DNA of 21,069 bases from CAYMRB01 sp964392615 (lineage in GTDB: Bacteria; Planctomycetota; UBA8108): contig CAYMRB010000139.1 in assembly GCA_964392615.1 (NCBI GenBank), forward strand, positions 1-21,069, read 5' to 3'. The stretch's first letter is position 1, and each line of letters opens with the position of its first letter. The notes under the pieces are model-generated. The model ran no database searches. It was not told the DNA's origin and was given only the letters and a program-made list of their open reading frames with translations. Positions 7,499 through 14,738 of the stretch are shown here, piece by piece. Made by a program: the position numbers and the translations under genes.

Positions 7499-9076
7499 TC
7501 AACTCGGGCCGGCGACCACCGGCCCGGATCCGTCGTCCCACCACACGCGCAGGACATCGACGAGCGCAGGCGTCAGGGGGGGCTGCGCTCGCAGCAGCGC
7601 CGGGTCGAACGCCCAGTCGAGCCAGGGCTCGGAGGCGACATCGCTGCGGTCCGGTCGGGCCGATTCGCCGGTGGGGCGCTCGAACGCGTTGACGAGCGAA
7701 CCGCGCCAGCGGAGGGTGTGGCGGCTCCAGTCCTCGTGGAGCCGGACGAAGTCGCGCCAAGCGGCAGTGCGGCCGCCCGGGGGCGTGATACCGGTAAGGA
7801 TCGACACGTTGAAGCTCGTGCTCGCGGCGATCGGGAGCGAGCCGGCCGTCTTGCTGTCGTCCCAACGGCTCGACAGCAGATGGACGGTGGGGGCCAGGAC
7901 TGCGGCAGGCTTCTTGCCGTGCGTATTGAAGTCGCCCTCGATCCACACCGGCAGAGGCGAGGCGAATGTCAGCGACCGCGCGAGCTCCGCCCCGCGCCGC
8001 AGACGGAAACCGTCGGGACCGTCGATGCTGGCACCGTACGCGAACACGGTGCCGTTCGCGGGGAACCTCCCCGAAGCGGTGAGCGCGGCGAGATCGAGGT
8101 CCGTCAGCCGGACGTGGCGGCCGTCGTGGGCGTCCCACACCTGCGATGAGCCGATGGTCCGCGGCGGCAAGCGGAGCGCCTTGCCGTTCGTGGCCAACGC
8201 GCGGTCGTCTACGACGACGAGACCGGCGCGACGGTGGTACTCGCCCTTCGCGCCTCCGTCGACGAACGGCTCGAGCAACGAACGGTCGGCCAGGGCGGGT
8301 TTCTCCGCACCACACCCGGAGTCGCGCAAGGTGCCGCGCCACGCACTCAGCGCCGTGCTGCCCCGTCGCGTGCCCGCGTCGGCGTCGAGCTCGAGGAGGC
8401 GGTGATCCGGCTGACCCCGCAATCTGACCCACACCGCGTCGGGAGTCGAGGCGGGCTGTCGTCGCTCGATTCGTCCCGACGCGCGAGCCTCCTCCCCCGC
8501 AAGGACGAGCGCGCCTCTCGCGCCGAGCGCAAGGTTGCCGGCGACGTGTACGCGGCCGGAGATGACTCGGTCGACGCCGGTGAACAGGTGCAAGTCGCTC
8601 GACGACACGATCGCGCTGCGGAATACGGGAGCGCTGCGCAGCGCGATGACGCGTTCGACGCGAGCGCGGGCGTCGTCGACATCGACCTCCGTACGGATCG
8701 AGAAGTGACGCGTCGTCGTCACGTAGCCGTCGTCGCCCGTATGCCGCACCGGCGACCCGACCGGCTCGACTCGGTAGGTCCGATCGCTTCCGCCGACGTG
8801 CACGATTCCCTCGGCTGGCGGCGTCTCTGCGCCCAGAAGCGTCGATCGCGTGCGCAGCGAGGCGATGGCACATTCGACAACGCCCTCGGCAAGCGCTCTC
8901 GCCTGCGCGCGACGGACGCGGAACTGCACGTCCTTGCCGGCTACGAACGTCGTCTCCACGGCCGCGGCCAGCGTCAGCACGATGACGCTGAGAAGCACGA
9001 GGACGAACACGAACGACGAACCTCGGCCGCGACTCGCCGATGCCCGGGGGCCGTGTATCGTCGTCGCAGAGACCAC
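7499..9076 (-). CDS. PilX-like pilus/secretion-associated protein
   Basis: Envelope protein of 525 residues and the last gene of the pseudopilin operon. A short basic N-terminus precedes one hydrophobic helix (about 21-40), then RRAQARALAEGVVECAIASL (55-74). This helix pattern is typical of PilX/GspK-like minor pseudopilins, which lack the standard Glu at mature position 5. The C-terminal part has PLPVWIEGDFNT (374-385) and VHLLSSRWDD (398-407). I associate these motifs with PilX-type exported proteins of many bacteria. The middle has beta-rich VVSGRVHVAGN-like stretches around 165-185. The GTG at 9076 lies three bases after the upstream stop, with GAGG about nine bases before it inside the upstream gene. 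It probably acts at the tip or base of a pilus-like structure, and the exact role is unknown. Confidence 0.72.
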   Translation of the reverse strand: MVSATTIHGPRASASRGRGSSFVFVLVLLSVIVLTLAAAVETTFVAGKDVQFRVRRAQARALAEGVVECAIASLRTRSTLLGAETPPAEGIVHVGGSDRTYRVEPVGSPVRHTGDDGYVTTTRHFSIRTEVDVDDARARVERVIALRSAPVFRSAIVSSSDLHLFTGVDRVISGRVHVAGNLALGARGALVLAGEEARASGRIERRQPASTPDAVWVRLRGQPDHRLLELDADAGTRRGSTALSAWRGTLRDSGCGAEKPALADRSLLEPFVDGGAKGEYHRRAGLVVVDDRALATNGKALRLPPRTIGSSQVWDAHDGRHVRLTDLDLAALTASGRFPANGTVFAYGASIDGPDGFRLRRGAELARSLTFASPLPVWIEGDFNTHGKKPAAVLAPTVHLLSSRWDDSKTAGSLPIAASTSFNVSILTGITPPGGRTAAWRDFVRLHEDWSRHTLRWRGSLVNAFERPTGESARPDRSDVASEPWLDWAFDPALLRAQPPLTPALVDVLRVWWDDGSGPVVAGPS

Positions 9077-9079
9077 TGT

Positions 9080-9649
9080 TCAGTTCCTCATGGTGACCAG
9101 GATCGCGAAGTCGCCGCCAGTACCGCCGTCGCCGTCCGCGTTCGCGTCGTCCGGGGAGACGAGCTCGGCGTGCACGGTACCCGGGCCCAGGACCTCGAAA
9201 CGCGGCGTTCCGACGGTGCGTCCCAGGCGTCGCACCGTGCGGCCCTTCTCGTCCGCGATCGTCAGCTCGCCACGCGCGTCGACGCGTGCGGTGAACACGC
9301 GTGGATCCCAGACGACGCTGCTGGTCTGCGGTCGCAGCGGCGGCGTGGGGGCGGAGGTCGGCAGGCGGAACTCGAGCGCCGCGCCGCCCTCGGTGACGCG
9401 CGGATACGATACGCCGCGGACGTCATCATCGACCTGCCCGGAGCGTCGCAGGACGTCGGCGAGACCCGCGAGGACGCGAACCGTGGACAGCTCTCGGGTG
9501 ACGATCGCGTCGTTTCGCCACAGCGCTGTCGCGGTTTCCGCGGAAACGTTGAGGGCGACTGCGACGAGGAGCGACAAGATCGTCAACGCGAGCACGGCCT
9601 CGACGAGGCTGAACCCTCCCGATCCTCTTCGGCGACGCTCGGTTCGCAT
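9080..9649 (-). CDS. prepilin-type N-terminal methylation domain protein (pseudopilin)
   Basis: Protein of 189 residues. The N-terminus is MRTERRRRGSGG followed by FSLVEAVLALTILSLL: a basic leader ending in Gly12, a cleavage site for prepilin peptidase, Glu at mature position 5 and a hydrophobic helix, i.e. the classic type IV pilin/type II secretion signature. The rest is a poorly conserved globular part that ends in an Asp/Gly-rich loop (about 163-180). I chose ATG 9649 because it gives a short leader, has GGAG eight bases upstream and starts five bases after the upstream stop. An earlier in-frame ATG would give an unlikely long leader overlapping the upstream gene. It is presumably cleaved, inserted in the inner membrane and assembled with the neighbouring pseudopilins. 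Confidence 0.85.
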   Translation of the reverse strand: MRTERRRRGSGGFSLVEAVLALTILSLLVAVALNVSAETATALWRNDAIVTRELSTVRVLAGLADVLRRSGQVDDDVRGVSYPRVTEGGAALEFRLPTSAPTPPLRPQTSSVVWDPRVFTARVDARGELTIADEKGRTVRRLGRTVGTPRFEVLGPGTVHAELVSPDDANADGDGGTGGDFAILVTMRN

Positions 9650-9654
9650 CGCGA

Positions 9655-10047
9655 TCACTCCGCCCGTGCGGTTTCGAAGACCCTCTCGACTGCACCGATG
9701 TCGGGACTCACCCACCGCAGCGCGATTCGAACATGCAGCGGGTCTAGCGTCGCATGCGGATACTCGACGGTGAGAACCGCACCGGGTAGCGACTCGACGA
9801 CGACGGGACCATCGGCCGGGTACCGCGCCGGAATCTCTCGCGGCGGCAGTGACCGCATCTCCTCGAGCACCTTTTCGACTTCGATCGCCGCCACCGAGAA
9901 CTCGTGGTTCAGCCGCATCTGTCGGTGCAGGGGGACGAGAAGGAGCGTTACGCCCGTCACGATCACCGTCAAGAGGGTTGCGGACAGGACGACCTCGAGC
10001 AGCGTCAACCCAGCCGTCGAACGACCCTTCGCAGGATGCACCGTCAT
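9655..10047 (-). CDS. small prepilin-like protein (GspI/PilV-like)
   Basis: Protein of 130 residues. The leader MTVHPAKGRSTAG is followed by LTLLEVVLSATLLTVI, again a prepilin peptidase site (after Gly13) with Glu at mature position 5 and a hydrophobic helix. The short length and the LTLLEV start recall minor pseudopilins of the GspI/PilV type, though I cannot assign it firmly. The ATG at 10047 overlaps the stop of the glycosyltransferase gene by four bases (ATGA), so translation is probably coupled to it. The stop is five bases before the next pseudopilin gene. This reading frame is open much further upstream, but the upstream part is the shadow of the glycosyltransferase gene. Confidence 0.85.
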   Translation of the reverse strand: MTVHPAKGRSTAGLTLLEVVLSATLLTVIVTGVTLLLVPLHRQMRLNHEFSVAAIEVEKVLEEMRSLPPREIPARYPADGPVVVESLPGAVLTVEYPHATLDPLHVRIALRWVSPDIGAVERVFETARAE

Positions 10048-12053
10048 GGGCTGCGAGGCTCCTGCAAGGTCGACTCTGCCGCGCCTCGCTTCGCGAGATC
10101 GCGTTCGACTTGTCGAATGGTCCTCTCGACTTGCGGTGCGCTTGCCGGATCGATGCGGCGAATCCAGCGCATCAGCTCGAGCGCTTCGTGGAGCTCTCCC
10201 GCGTCGAGCAGGATCGTCGTTCGAATGCCGGCAGCGCGGAGATCGTACGGGTTGGCCTCGAGAGCTGCGCCGCTGTGCGCGAGAGCGCCGCCCCGATCGC
10301 CGCGCGTGAGCAGACACTCCGCGAGCGCGGAGTGCGTCGCCGCGGAATCGGGATGCGCCGCGAGGTGCCGCTCGAGAAGCTCCGTGGCGCCGGTGCGGTC
10401 GCCTTCGCGCATCGCGTCGACGGCCGTCTCGTAGTCCGATGGCCGATAGCTCTGCGCAGCGTGCTCGAAGCGCAGCAGGAGGACACGGGTTCCGCGCACG
10501 ATGAACTCGTGCACCGGGACCAGGGGTGCCCCGTCGACCGCGAAGCGACGCAGGATGTGCTGCGTGTGCTCGCCGACGTCGATCGTCAAGTGCGTGATGC
10601 CACGCTGCTCGTACTCGCGTCGCAGCGCGCCCTTGCCGAATCGCACCGCGGAAACGAGCTGGCGGTCGAGTCGGCTCTCCGTGGTCAGAAGGTGCGAGAA
10701 GAGCCCGGAGAGGACCGCGTCGTCCGCCACGATCGTGTCGATCTCGGTCAGCGCGTGCTGCGTCGAATAGCGCGCGTCGGCGAAGGCGCTGCTGGTACGC
10801 AGCACTTGCGAGCCGAGCGCGACGAATACGCAGACGACGCCGATCCACGCCGTGTGCCGCGTCAGAACAGGTGGCAAGAATCGCTGCATGCGTGCCGCGA
10901 TGGCGACCACGACGACGGCGAGCCCGACCCAGCCGATCAAGATCACCGCCTCGTCGGTCGCGAACGCGCGGCAAAGCTGATACGCGAAGAAGAGCGCGAC
11001 GGGCAGGACGGCCCAGCGAACCGCTCCGTGCGGTACGCCTTCCGGCGCGGGCCGCTGGAACAGCATGGCGAGCGTACCTGCCGCGAGCACCGTGGCCGTC
11101 GGGAACAGCACGACCAGGTAGCGCAGCGGCGAGTACCCGGCAGTCGCGAACAGAAGGAGGCCTCCGATGAGTGCGGCAACGAGCGACCACTCGACAGCGC
11201 GCAGCCGGCGCAGGAGTGGTGCGAAAAGCGCTAGCGGGAGCACGACGGGAAGGGCGCGGAACACGCCGGCACGATCCTCGAACGACAGCAGTCGCCACGC
11301 GACGCCGTGTTTCGCTTGGACCACGAAGTAGTCGTGGAGCTTCTGTGCGAAGCTGTGGTGCAGGCCGAGCGCGAGGCCGACTCCGACGGCAGCGACAGCC
11401 GTCGCGACGAGGCCCGCAGCCGCGATGCGCGGTCGGCGGCGCAGAATCGATGGGATGGGCGGACAGGCGAGCAGCATCGGCACGAGGATCACCAGGATCT
11501 CTTTGACGAGCACGATGCCTGCCGCACAGATCACCCAAGCGGCCAGGACCGGCGCCAGGCGTTGACGGGTGGCGCCCGTGACGCACAGGTAGAGCACGGC
11601 CGAGGCGATCAGCGCGAGGAGCGTGTAGGGCACGGCCGATCGGTTGAACACGACGAACGAGTAGTTCAGCGCCAGGAGGACCGCCGCCAGCACGCCTCCG
11701 GCGTCACCCCACAGCCGTCGCGCCGCGAGCGCCGTGAGCAGGACGGCGACGACCGCGAGGGGGACCGATGCGAGGTTCGTGGTCCACAACGACGGACCGA
11801 ACGCGCTGTAGAGCGCGCGGAGGTACGCGGTGTAGAGCGGCTTGTCGTATGCGCGACCGACGTCGCATTCCCGGCCGATCGTTTCGTCCAACGCCGCCGC
11901 CGAGTACCAACTCGCGTCCGTTGACAGCGAGAAGTCGCGCGACACGTCAGTCGGCGCGTCGGCCCCGAGATCGACGAGACGAATCAGCAGCGCGGTGACC
12001 AGCACCGCGGTGAGCTCGAACCAGAACCTCGTCGAACTCGCCGTTGCTCTCAT
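10044..12053 (-). CDS. GT-C membrane glycosyltransferase (family 39-like) with C-terminal TPR domain
   Basis: Protein of 669 residues. The first helix (about 11-27) is followed by a loop with acidic residues (RDFSLSTDASWYSAAALDE, 39-57), where GT-C enzymes of the PMT/ArnT (GT39) type carry catalytic Asp/Glu. About ten more hydrophobic segments follow to about residue 430. Such enzymes transfer sugars from polyprenyl-phosphate donors to substrates at the outer face of the inner membrane. The last 120 residues or so form a TPR-like helical repeat region (ATELLERHLAAHPDSAATHS, GGALAHSGAALEANPYDLRA), which suits protein binding. I chose the ATG at 12053 because it begins just before the first helix and lies 34 bases after the lipoprotein stop. 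The ribosome site is weak. Its 3' end overlaps the first pseudopilin gene by four bases, suggesting joint action, possibly glycosylation of pilin-like substrates. Confidence 0.8.
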   Translation of the reverse strand: MRATASSTRFWFELTAVLVTALLIRLVDLGADAPTDVSRDFSLSTDASWYSAAALDETIGRECDVGRAYDKPLYTAYLRALYSAFGPSLWTTNLASVPLAVVAVLLTALAARRLWGDAGGVLAAVLLALNYSFVVFNRSAVPYTLLALIASAVLYLCVTGATRQRLAPVLAAWVICAAGIVLVKEILVILVPMLLACPPIPSILRRRPRIAAAGLVATAVAAVGVGLALGLHHSFAQKLHDYFVVQAKHGVAWRLLSFEDRAGVFRALPVVLPLALFAPLLRRLRAVEWSLVAALIGGLLLFATAGYSPLRYLVVLFPTATVLAAGTLAMLFQRPAPEGVPHGAVRWAVLPVALFFAYQLCRAFATDEAVILIGWVGLAVVVVAIAARMQRFLPPVLTRHTAWIGVVCVFVALGSQVLRTSSAFADARYSTQHALTEIDTIVADDAVLSGLFSHLLTTESRLDRQLVSAVRFGKGALRREYEQRGITHLTIDVGEHTQHILRRFAVDGAPLVPVHEFIVRGTRVLLLRFEHAAQSYRPSDYETAVDAMREGDRTGATELLERHLAAHPDSAATHSALAECLLTRGDRGGALAHSGAALEANPYDLRAAGIRTTILLDAGELHEALELMRWIRRIDPASAPQVERTIRQVERDLAKRGAAESTLQEPRSP

Positions 12054-12087
12054 GTGCGTTTCGCGTCTTCGACCGGGTCTCTGTCGA

Positions 12088-12651
12088 CTACTTGATTCGT
12101 CGCAGCGGAATGCGCTTCGGCGTCGGTTGGCGGCTCGAATCAACCGTCAGGGAGTACGGTGTCGAAACCAGGCGATCGCCGAGCAGCGCGCGGATTTCAT
12201 ACTGTCCCGAGGCTAGCTGATCGATCGCGAACTCCGACGCGACCATGGATTCGAGCGCCACGGCGTGCCCGACGGAACGACTGCCGGATCGGATGCGTCG
12301 GACCTCCGGCACGATCGGCACGGTGAGCTTCTTGCCGGCTCCGATCGACATCGAGTCCTTCCACGCGTAGTCCCAGGAGCGGCGGAGCGCAACGGTCGAC
12401 CGCCCGCGCGGCGTGGCCGTCAGCTCGATCCGGAGGCGCTCGATCGTCACGACTCGCGAGCCGCGGTTCTCCACGTCGACCCAGAACTTGATCCGCTTTC
12501 CGGGCCATAAGGTTTGCGTGTTCGCGTCGAGCGTGACACGGATGTCGTCGTCTGCCGAGGTGTCGTCGAGCCGCACCCTCGCGGCGCAACCCGCCAGCGG
12601 GATCGCGAGCGCGAGGATCGGCAGAATCAGGATGGTCGAAGGTCCTCTCAT
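12088..12651 (-). CDS. predicted lipoprotein, unknown function
   Basis: Protein of 187 residues. The N-terminus MRGPSTILILPILALAIPLA leads to the lipobox LAGC (19-22), so Cys22 should be lipidated. The following Ala-Ala suggests outer-membrane sorting by the E. coli rule. The mature part looks beta-rich, with alternating hydrophobic residues (IKFWVDVENRGSRVVTIERL), as in Ig-like or CARDB-like domains, and ends in a basic tail (PKRIPLRRIK). I do not recognise a named family. It is the first gene of the minus-strand pseudopilin unit, 34 bases before the glycosyltransferase, and diverges from the sugar isomerase gene. The ATG at 12651 gives the correct signal length, and no strong ribosome site is seen at it. 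A longer upstream start would bury the signal sequence. Confidence 0.75.
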   Translation of the reverse strand: MRGPSTILILPILALAIPLAGCAARVRLDDTSADDDIRVTLDANTQTLWPGKRIKFWVDVENRGSRVVTIERLRIELTATPRGRSTVALRRSWDYAWKDSMSIGAGKKLTVPIVPEVRRIRSGSRSVGHAVALESMVASEFAIDQLASGQYEIRALLGDRLVSTPYSLTVDSSRQPTPKRIPLRRIK

Positions 12652-12677
12652 GGCGACTGCGTACTCTCCGGAACCCG

Positions 12678-12686
12678 TGATAGGAT
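12678..12686 (+). promoter_or_regulatory. candidate extended -10 upstream of the sugar isomerase gene
   Basis: TGATAGGAT (12678-12686) fits an extended -10 element (TGN followed by TAGGAT) in the 142-bp divergent gap between the lipoprotein and isomerase genes. No good -35 box is visible. The same TAGGAT hexamer occurs upstream of the MscS-like and TPR genes. Confidence 0.35.
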
Positions 12687-12793
12687 GGCGGCCGGATGGC
12701 GTGGACGGCACCACCTTCCGCGTATCGTGAACATCGGCATTCGCGGCACCGAATCTGGACAGTGAAAGGCCGCACTTGGAGAAGGAGACGACG

Positions 12794-13714
12794 ATGAACC
12801 GACGGCAGTTCCTCGGAGCAAGCGTGGCGGCAGCGGCGTGCGGCTCACTTCCTGCGGTCGGGCACGCGTCAGCCGAAGGTGCGGCCGACCAACCCGCGGC
12901 CGTGTCGAAGATCAGCGACCGATTGCCCGGATCTCACCTTCCGCTCAGCCTCGCCGCGTACTCGTTTCGCAAGGAGCTGTCGGGCAAAGAGCCGGAAATG
13001 ACGCTCGATGACTTCGTCGACTTCTGCGCGCGCCAAGGGCTCGACGCGACCGAGTTGACGTCCTACTACTTCCGGCGTACGGATGCCGAGTACCTGTGCT
13101 CGCTGCGACGCCGTGCGGCCGTCAACGGACTGGCGATTTCCGGAACGCCCGTCGGCAACGACTTCTGCAAGGCGCCGGGACCGGAGCGCGAAGCGCAGAT
13201 CGCACACGTGAAGCAGTGGATCGATCACGTGGCCGTCCTCGGATCGCAGACGATTCGCGTTTTCGCGGGACGCATTTCGAAGGGCGTGTCCGAGGAGCAA
13301 GCCCGAGCGTGGTGCATCGAGGGACTGAAGGAAGTGGCCGAGTACGCGGGGCAGCGCGGCATCCTTCTCGGCCTCGAGAACCACGGAGGCATCACGGCAA
13401 CGGTGGAGCAGTTGCTCGCTCTCGTGCGCGGTGTCGACTCGCCGTGGCTCGGAGTCAACCTCGATACGGGCAACTTCCACCAGCGCGTCTACGAGAGTCT
13501 CGAGGCGGCCGCGCCATGGGCGGTCTCGTGCCAGGTGAAGGTCGAGACGCGCGAGGGGCGTGATCCGCCGCAGAAGACGGACTTCCGTCGCGTCGCGACC
13601 ATCCTGCGCAACGCGGGTTATCGGGGTTGGGTCGCGCTCGAGTACGAAGCCCGCGAGCCGGCGTGCGAAGCCGTACCGCGGTACCTCGAGGAGCTACGCC
13701 GGGCGCTGGCGTGA
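12794..13714 (+). CDS. Tat-exported sugar phosphate isomerase/epimerase-like TIM-barrel protein
   Basis: Protein of 306 residues of the xylose isomerase-like (AP endonuclease 2) superfamily. A twin-arginine signal (MNRRQFLGASVAAAACG) is followed by a TIM barrel starting near residue 50. Likely metal ligands are E87 in DATELTSY, E195 with H197 in GLENHGG (193-199), D224 in NLDTGNF (222-228) and E283 in ALEYE. The strand that often carries His (HVHLKD) reads CQVKVE (246-251), without histidine, so the metal site may differ from the canonical one. These Tat-exported members accompany carbohydrate catabolism in planctomycetes, and the substrate is unknown. The ATG at 12794 was chosen over an in-frame one 18 bases earlier because GAAGGAG (12781-12787) is six bases upstream. 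A nested hairpin lies downstream (13766-13812). Confidence 0.88.
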   Translation: MNRRQFLGASVAAAACGSLPAVGHASAEGAADQPAAVSKISDRLPGSHLPLSLAAYSFRKELSGKEPEMTLDDFVDFCARQGLDATELTSYYFRRTDAEYLCSLRRRAAVNGLAISGTPVGNDFCKAPGPEREAQIAHVKQWIDHVAVLGSQTIRVFAGRISKGVSEEQARAWCIEGLKEVAEYAGQRGILLGLENHGGITATVEQLLALVRGVDSPWLGVNLDTGNFHQRVYESLEAAAPWAVSCQVKVETREGRDPPQKTDFRRVATILRNAGYRGWVALEYEAREPACEAVPRYLEELRRALA

Positions 13715-13765
13715 CGAGCCGTCGAGCTCGCTGATCATCTCCGTCGTACCGTTCCTGCCGCAACC

Positions 13766-13812
13766 AACGGCGAATCGGATCTTCCGCGAAGGGAGGTCCG
13801 GCTCGCCGTTTT
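13766..13812 (+). terminator. nested hairpin with short T-run after the isomerase gene
   Basis: Three nested pairings can be seen: AACGGCGA (13766-13773) with TCGCCGTT (13803-13810), CGGA (13776-13779) with TCCG (13797-13800), and CTTC (13781-13784) with GAAG (13788-13791). A run of four Ts (13809-13812) closes it. It lies 51 bases after the isomerase stop, so it is a candidate Rho-independent terminator, although the internal bulges are large. It could also belong to the leader of the next gene. Confidence 0.5.
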
Positions 13813-13892
13813 CGTGAGTTTCGCTCAGGCGTCCGTCGCGTACCGGTCGACAAATGGATACGCGGACGGGGTGTGGGGTGGCCAGGACGCGA

Positions 13893-14699
13893 ATGGAACG
13901 AGCGAGCACCATGACGGTTCACCCAAGTGCGGAGACGCAGGAGAGGCCAAAGGCACTCGTTGCCGAGGACAACCTGATCAACCAGAAGTTGGTCATGAGG
14001 CTGCTGGCCAAGAATGGCTACAGCGCCGTGGTTGTCGAGAACGGCAAGAAGGCAGTTGATGCTCTTGAGCAACAGCCGTTCGACTTCGTGCTGATGGATA
14101 TCCAGATGCCCGAAATGAGCGGCGTGGAGGCAACCGTCGTCATTCGCAACAAGGAGCGCGTCACGGGCGATCACATTCCGATCATCGCGTTGACGGCCAA
14201 TGCGATGAAGGGTGATCGAGAGCGATTCCTGGCCGCGGGCATGGACGAGTACGTCTCGAAGCCGATCAACACGAAGAGGCTCTTCGAGGCCATTGAGAGC
14301 GTGACCGAGCAGAAGAGTGACGGGACGATGAATCCAGCGGAGAGCGCGAACACCGCCGCGGCGGTGGACAAGGCAGAGATTCTCGAGCGATTCGACAACG
14401 ACCTGGAGTTCCTCGGCGAGGTCGTCGACCAGTTCGTCAGTGACCTTCCGGCTCTGCTGGACGGCATCCGCGAGGCCCTCGGCACTGGCGATGTGAGCTC
14501 GCTCGAACGATTCGCTCACTCGCTCAAGGGTGCCGCCAGCAACTTTGGCGAGGGGCCGGTCGTCGATGTGGCCTTCGAGATTGAGCAGGCGGCCTCCAGC
14601 GGCAAGCTCGACACGATTCAGGAGATGCTCGGCCGTCTCGAGGCTGCCGGCGAGCAGCTCGGCTCAGCGTTGCGCGCTCTCTGCGGGCAACAAGCCTGA
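13893..14699 (+). CDS. stand-alone REC-HPt phosphorelay protein
   Basis: Cytoplasmic two-component protein of 268 residues from the chosen start. The receiver domain (about 18-138) has the acidic pair in VAEDN (E25, D26), the phospho-acceptor D69 in LMDIQMPEMSG, T101 in LTANAM and K123 in VSKPI, so it should be phosphorylatable. A short linker rich in Ala, Asn and Glu (about 140-155) leads to an HPt domain (about 160-262) with the motif FAHSLKGAASNFG, where H209 is the phosphorylated histidine. There is no DNA-binding or enzymatic output, so it most likely shuttles phosphate in a relay with a partner not encoded here. The ATG at 13893 has AGGA five bases upstream. An in-frame ATG at 13911 with a weaker site is the alternative. 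No histidine kinase is in the window. Confidence 0.9.
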   Translation: MERASTMTVHPSAETQERPKALVAEDNLINQKLVMRLLAKNGYSAVVVENGKKAVDALEQQPFDFVLMDIQMPEMSGVEATVVIRNKERVTGDHIPIIALTANAMKGDRERFLAAGMDEYVSKPINTKRLFEAIESVTEQKSDGTMNPAESANTAAAVDKAEILERFDNDLEFLGEVVDQFVSDLPALLDGIREALGTGDVSSLERFAHSLKGAASNFGEGPVVDVAFEIEQAASSGKLDTIQEMLGRLEAAGEQLGSALRALCGQQA

Positions 14700-14738
14700 C
14701 GCCGACGACGAGTCGACGCGCGTCCGCGCCCGGCGCTG

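Noticed and set aside
7506..7525. Inverted repeat GGGCCGG / CCGGCCC as a terminator of the pseudopilin operon
   Set aside because: It lies within the last codons of the PilX-like gene and is not followed by a T-run. It is explained by Gly/Pro codons in GC-rich DNA.
8234..10309. A 691-codon open frame on the plus strand
   Set aside because: It is antisense to the PilX-like, both pseudopilin and part of the glycosyltransferase genes, which have recognisable signals and coupled spacing. The product is Arg/Ser-rich.
9655..11586. A 643-codon version of the small pseudopilin
   Set aside because: Only the last 130 codons look like a real protein. The upstream part is a shadow of the glycosyltransferase gene, and the ATG at 10047 gives the expected short leader.
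12794..14699. Isomerase and REC-HPt genes as one operon
   Set aside because: A gap of about 180 bp with a hairpin and T-run separates them, and their functions show no link.
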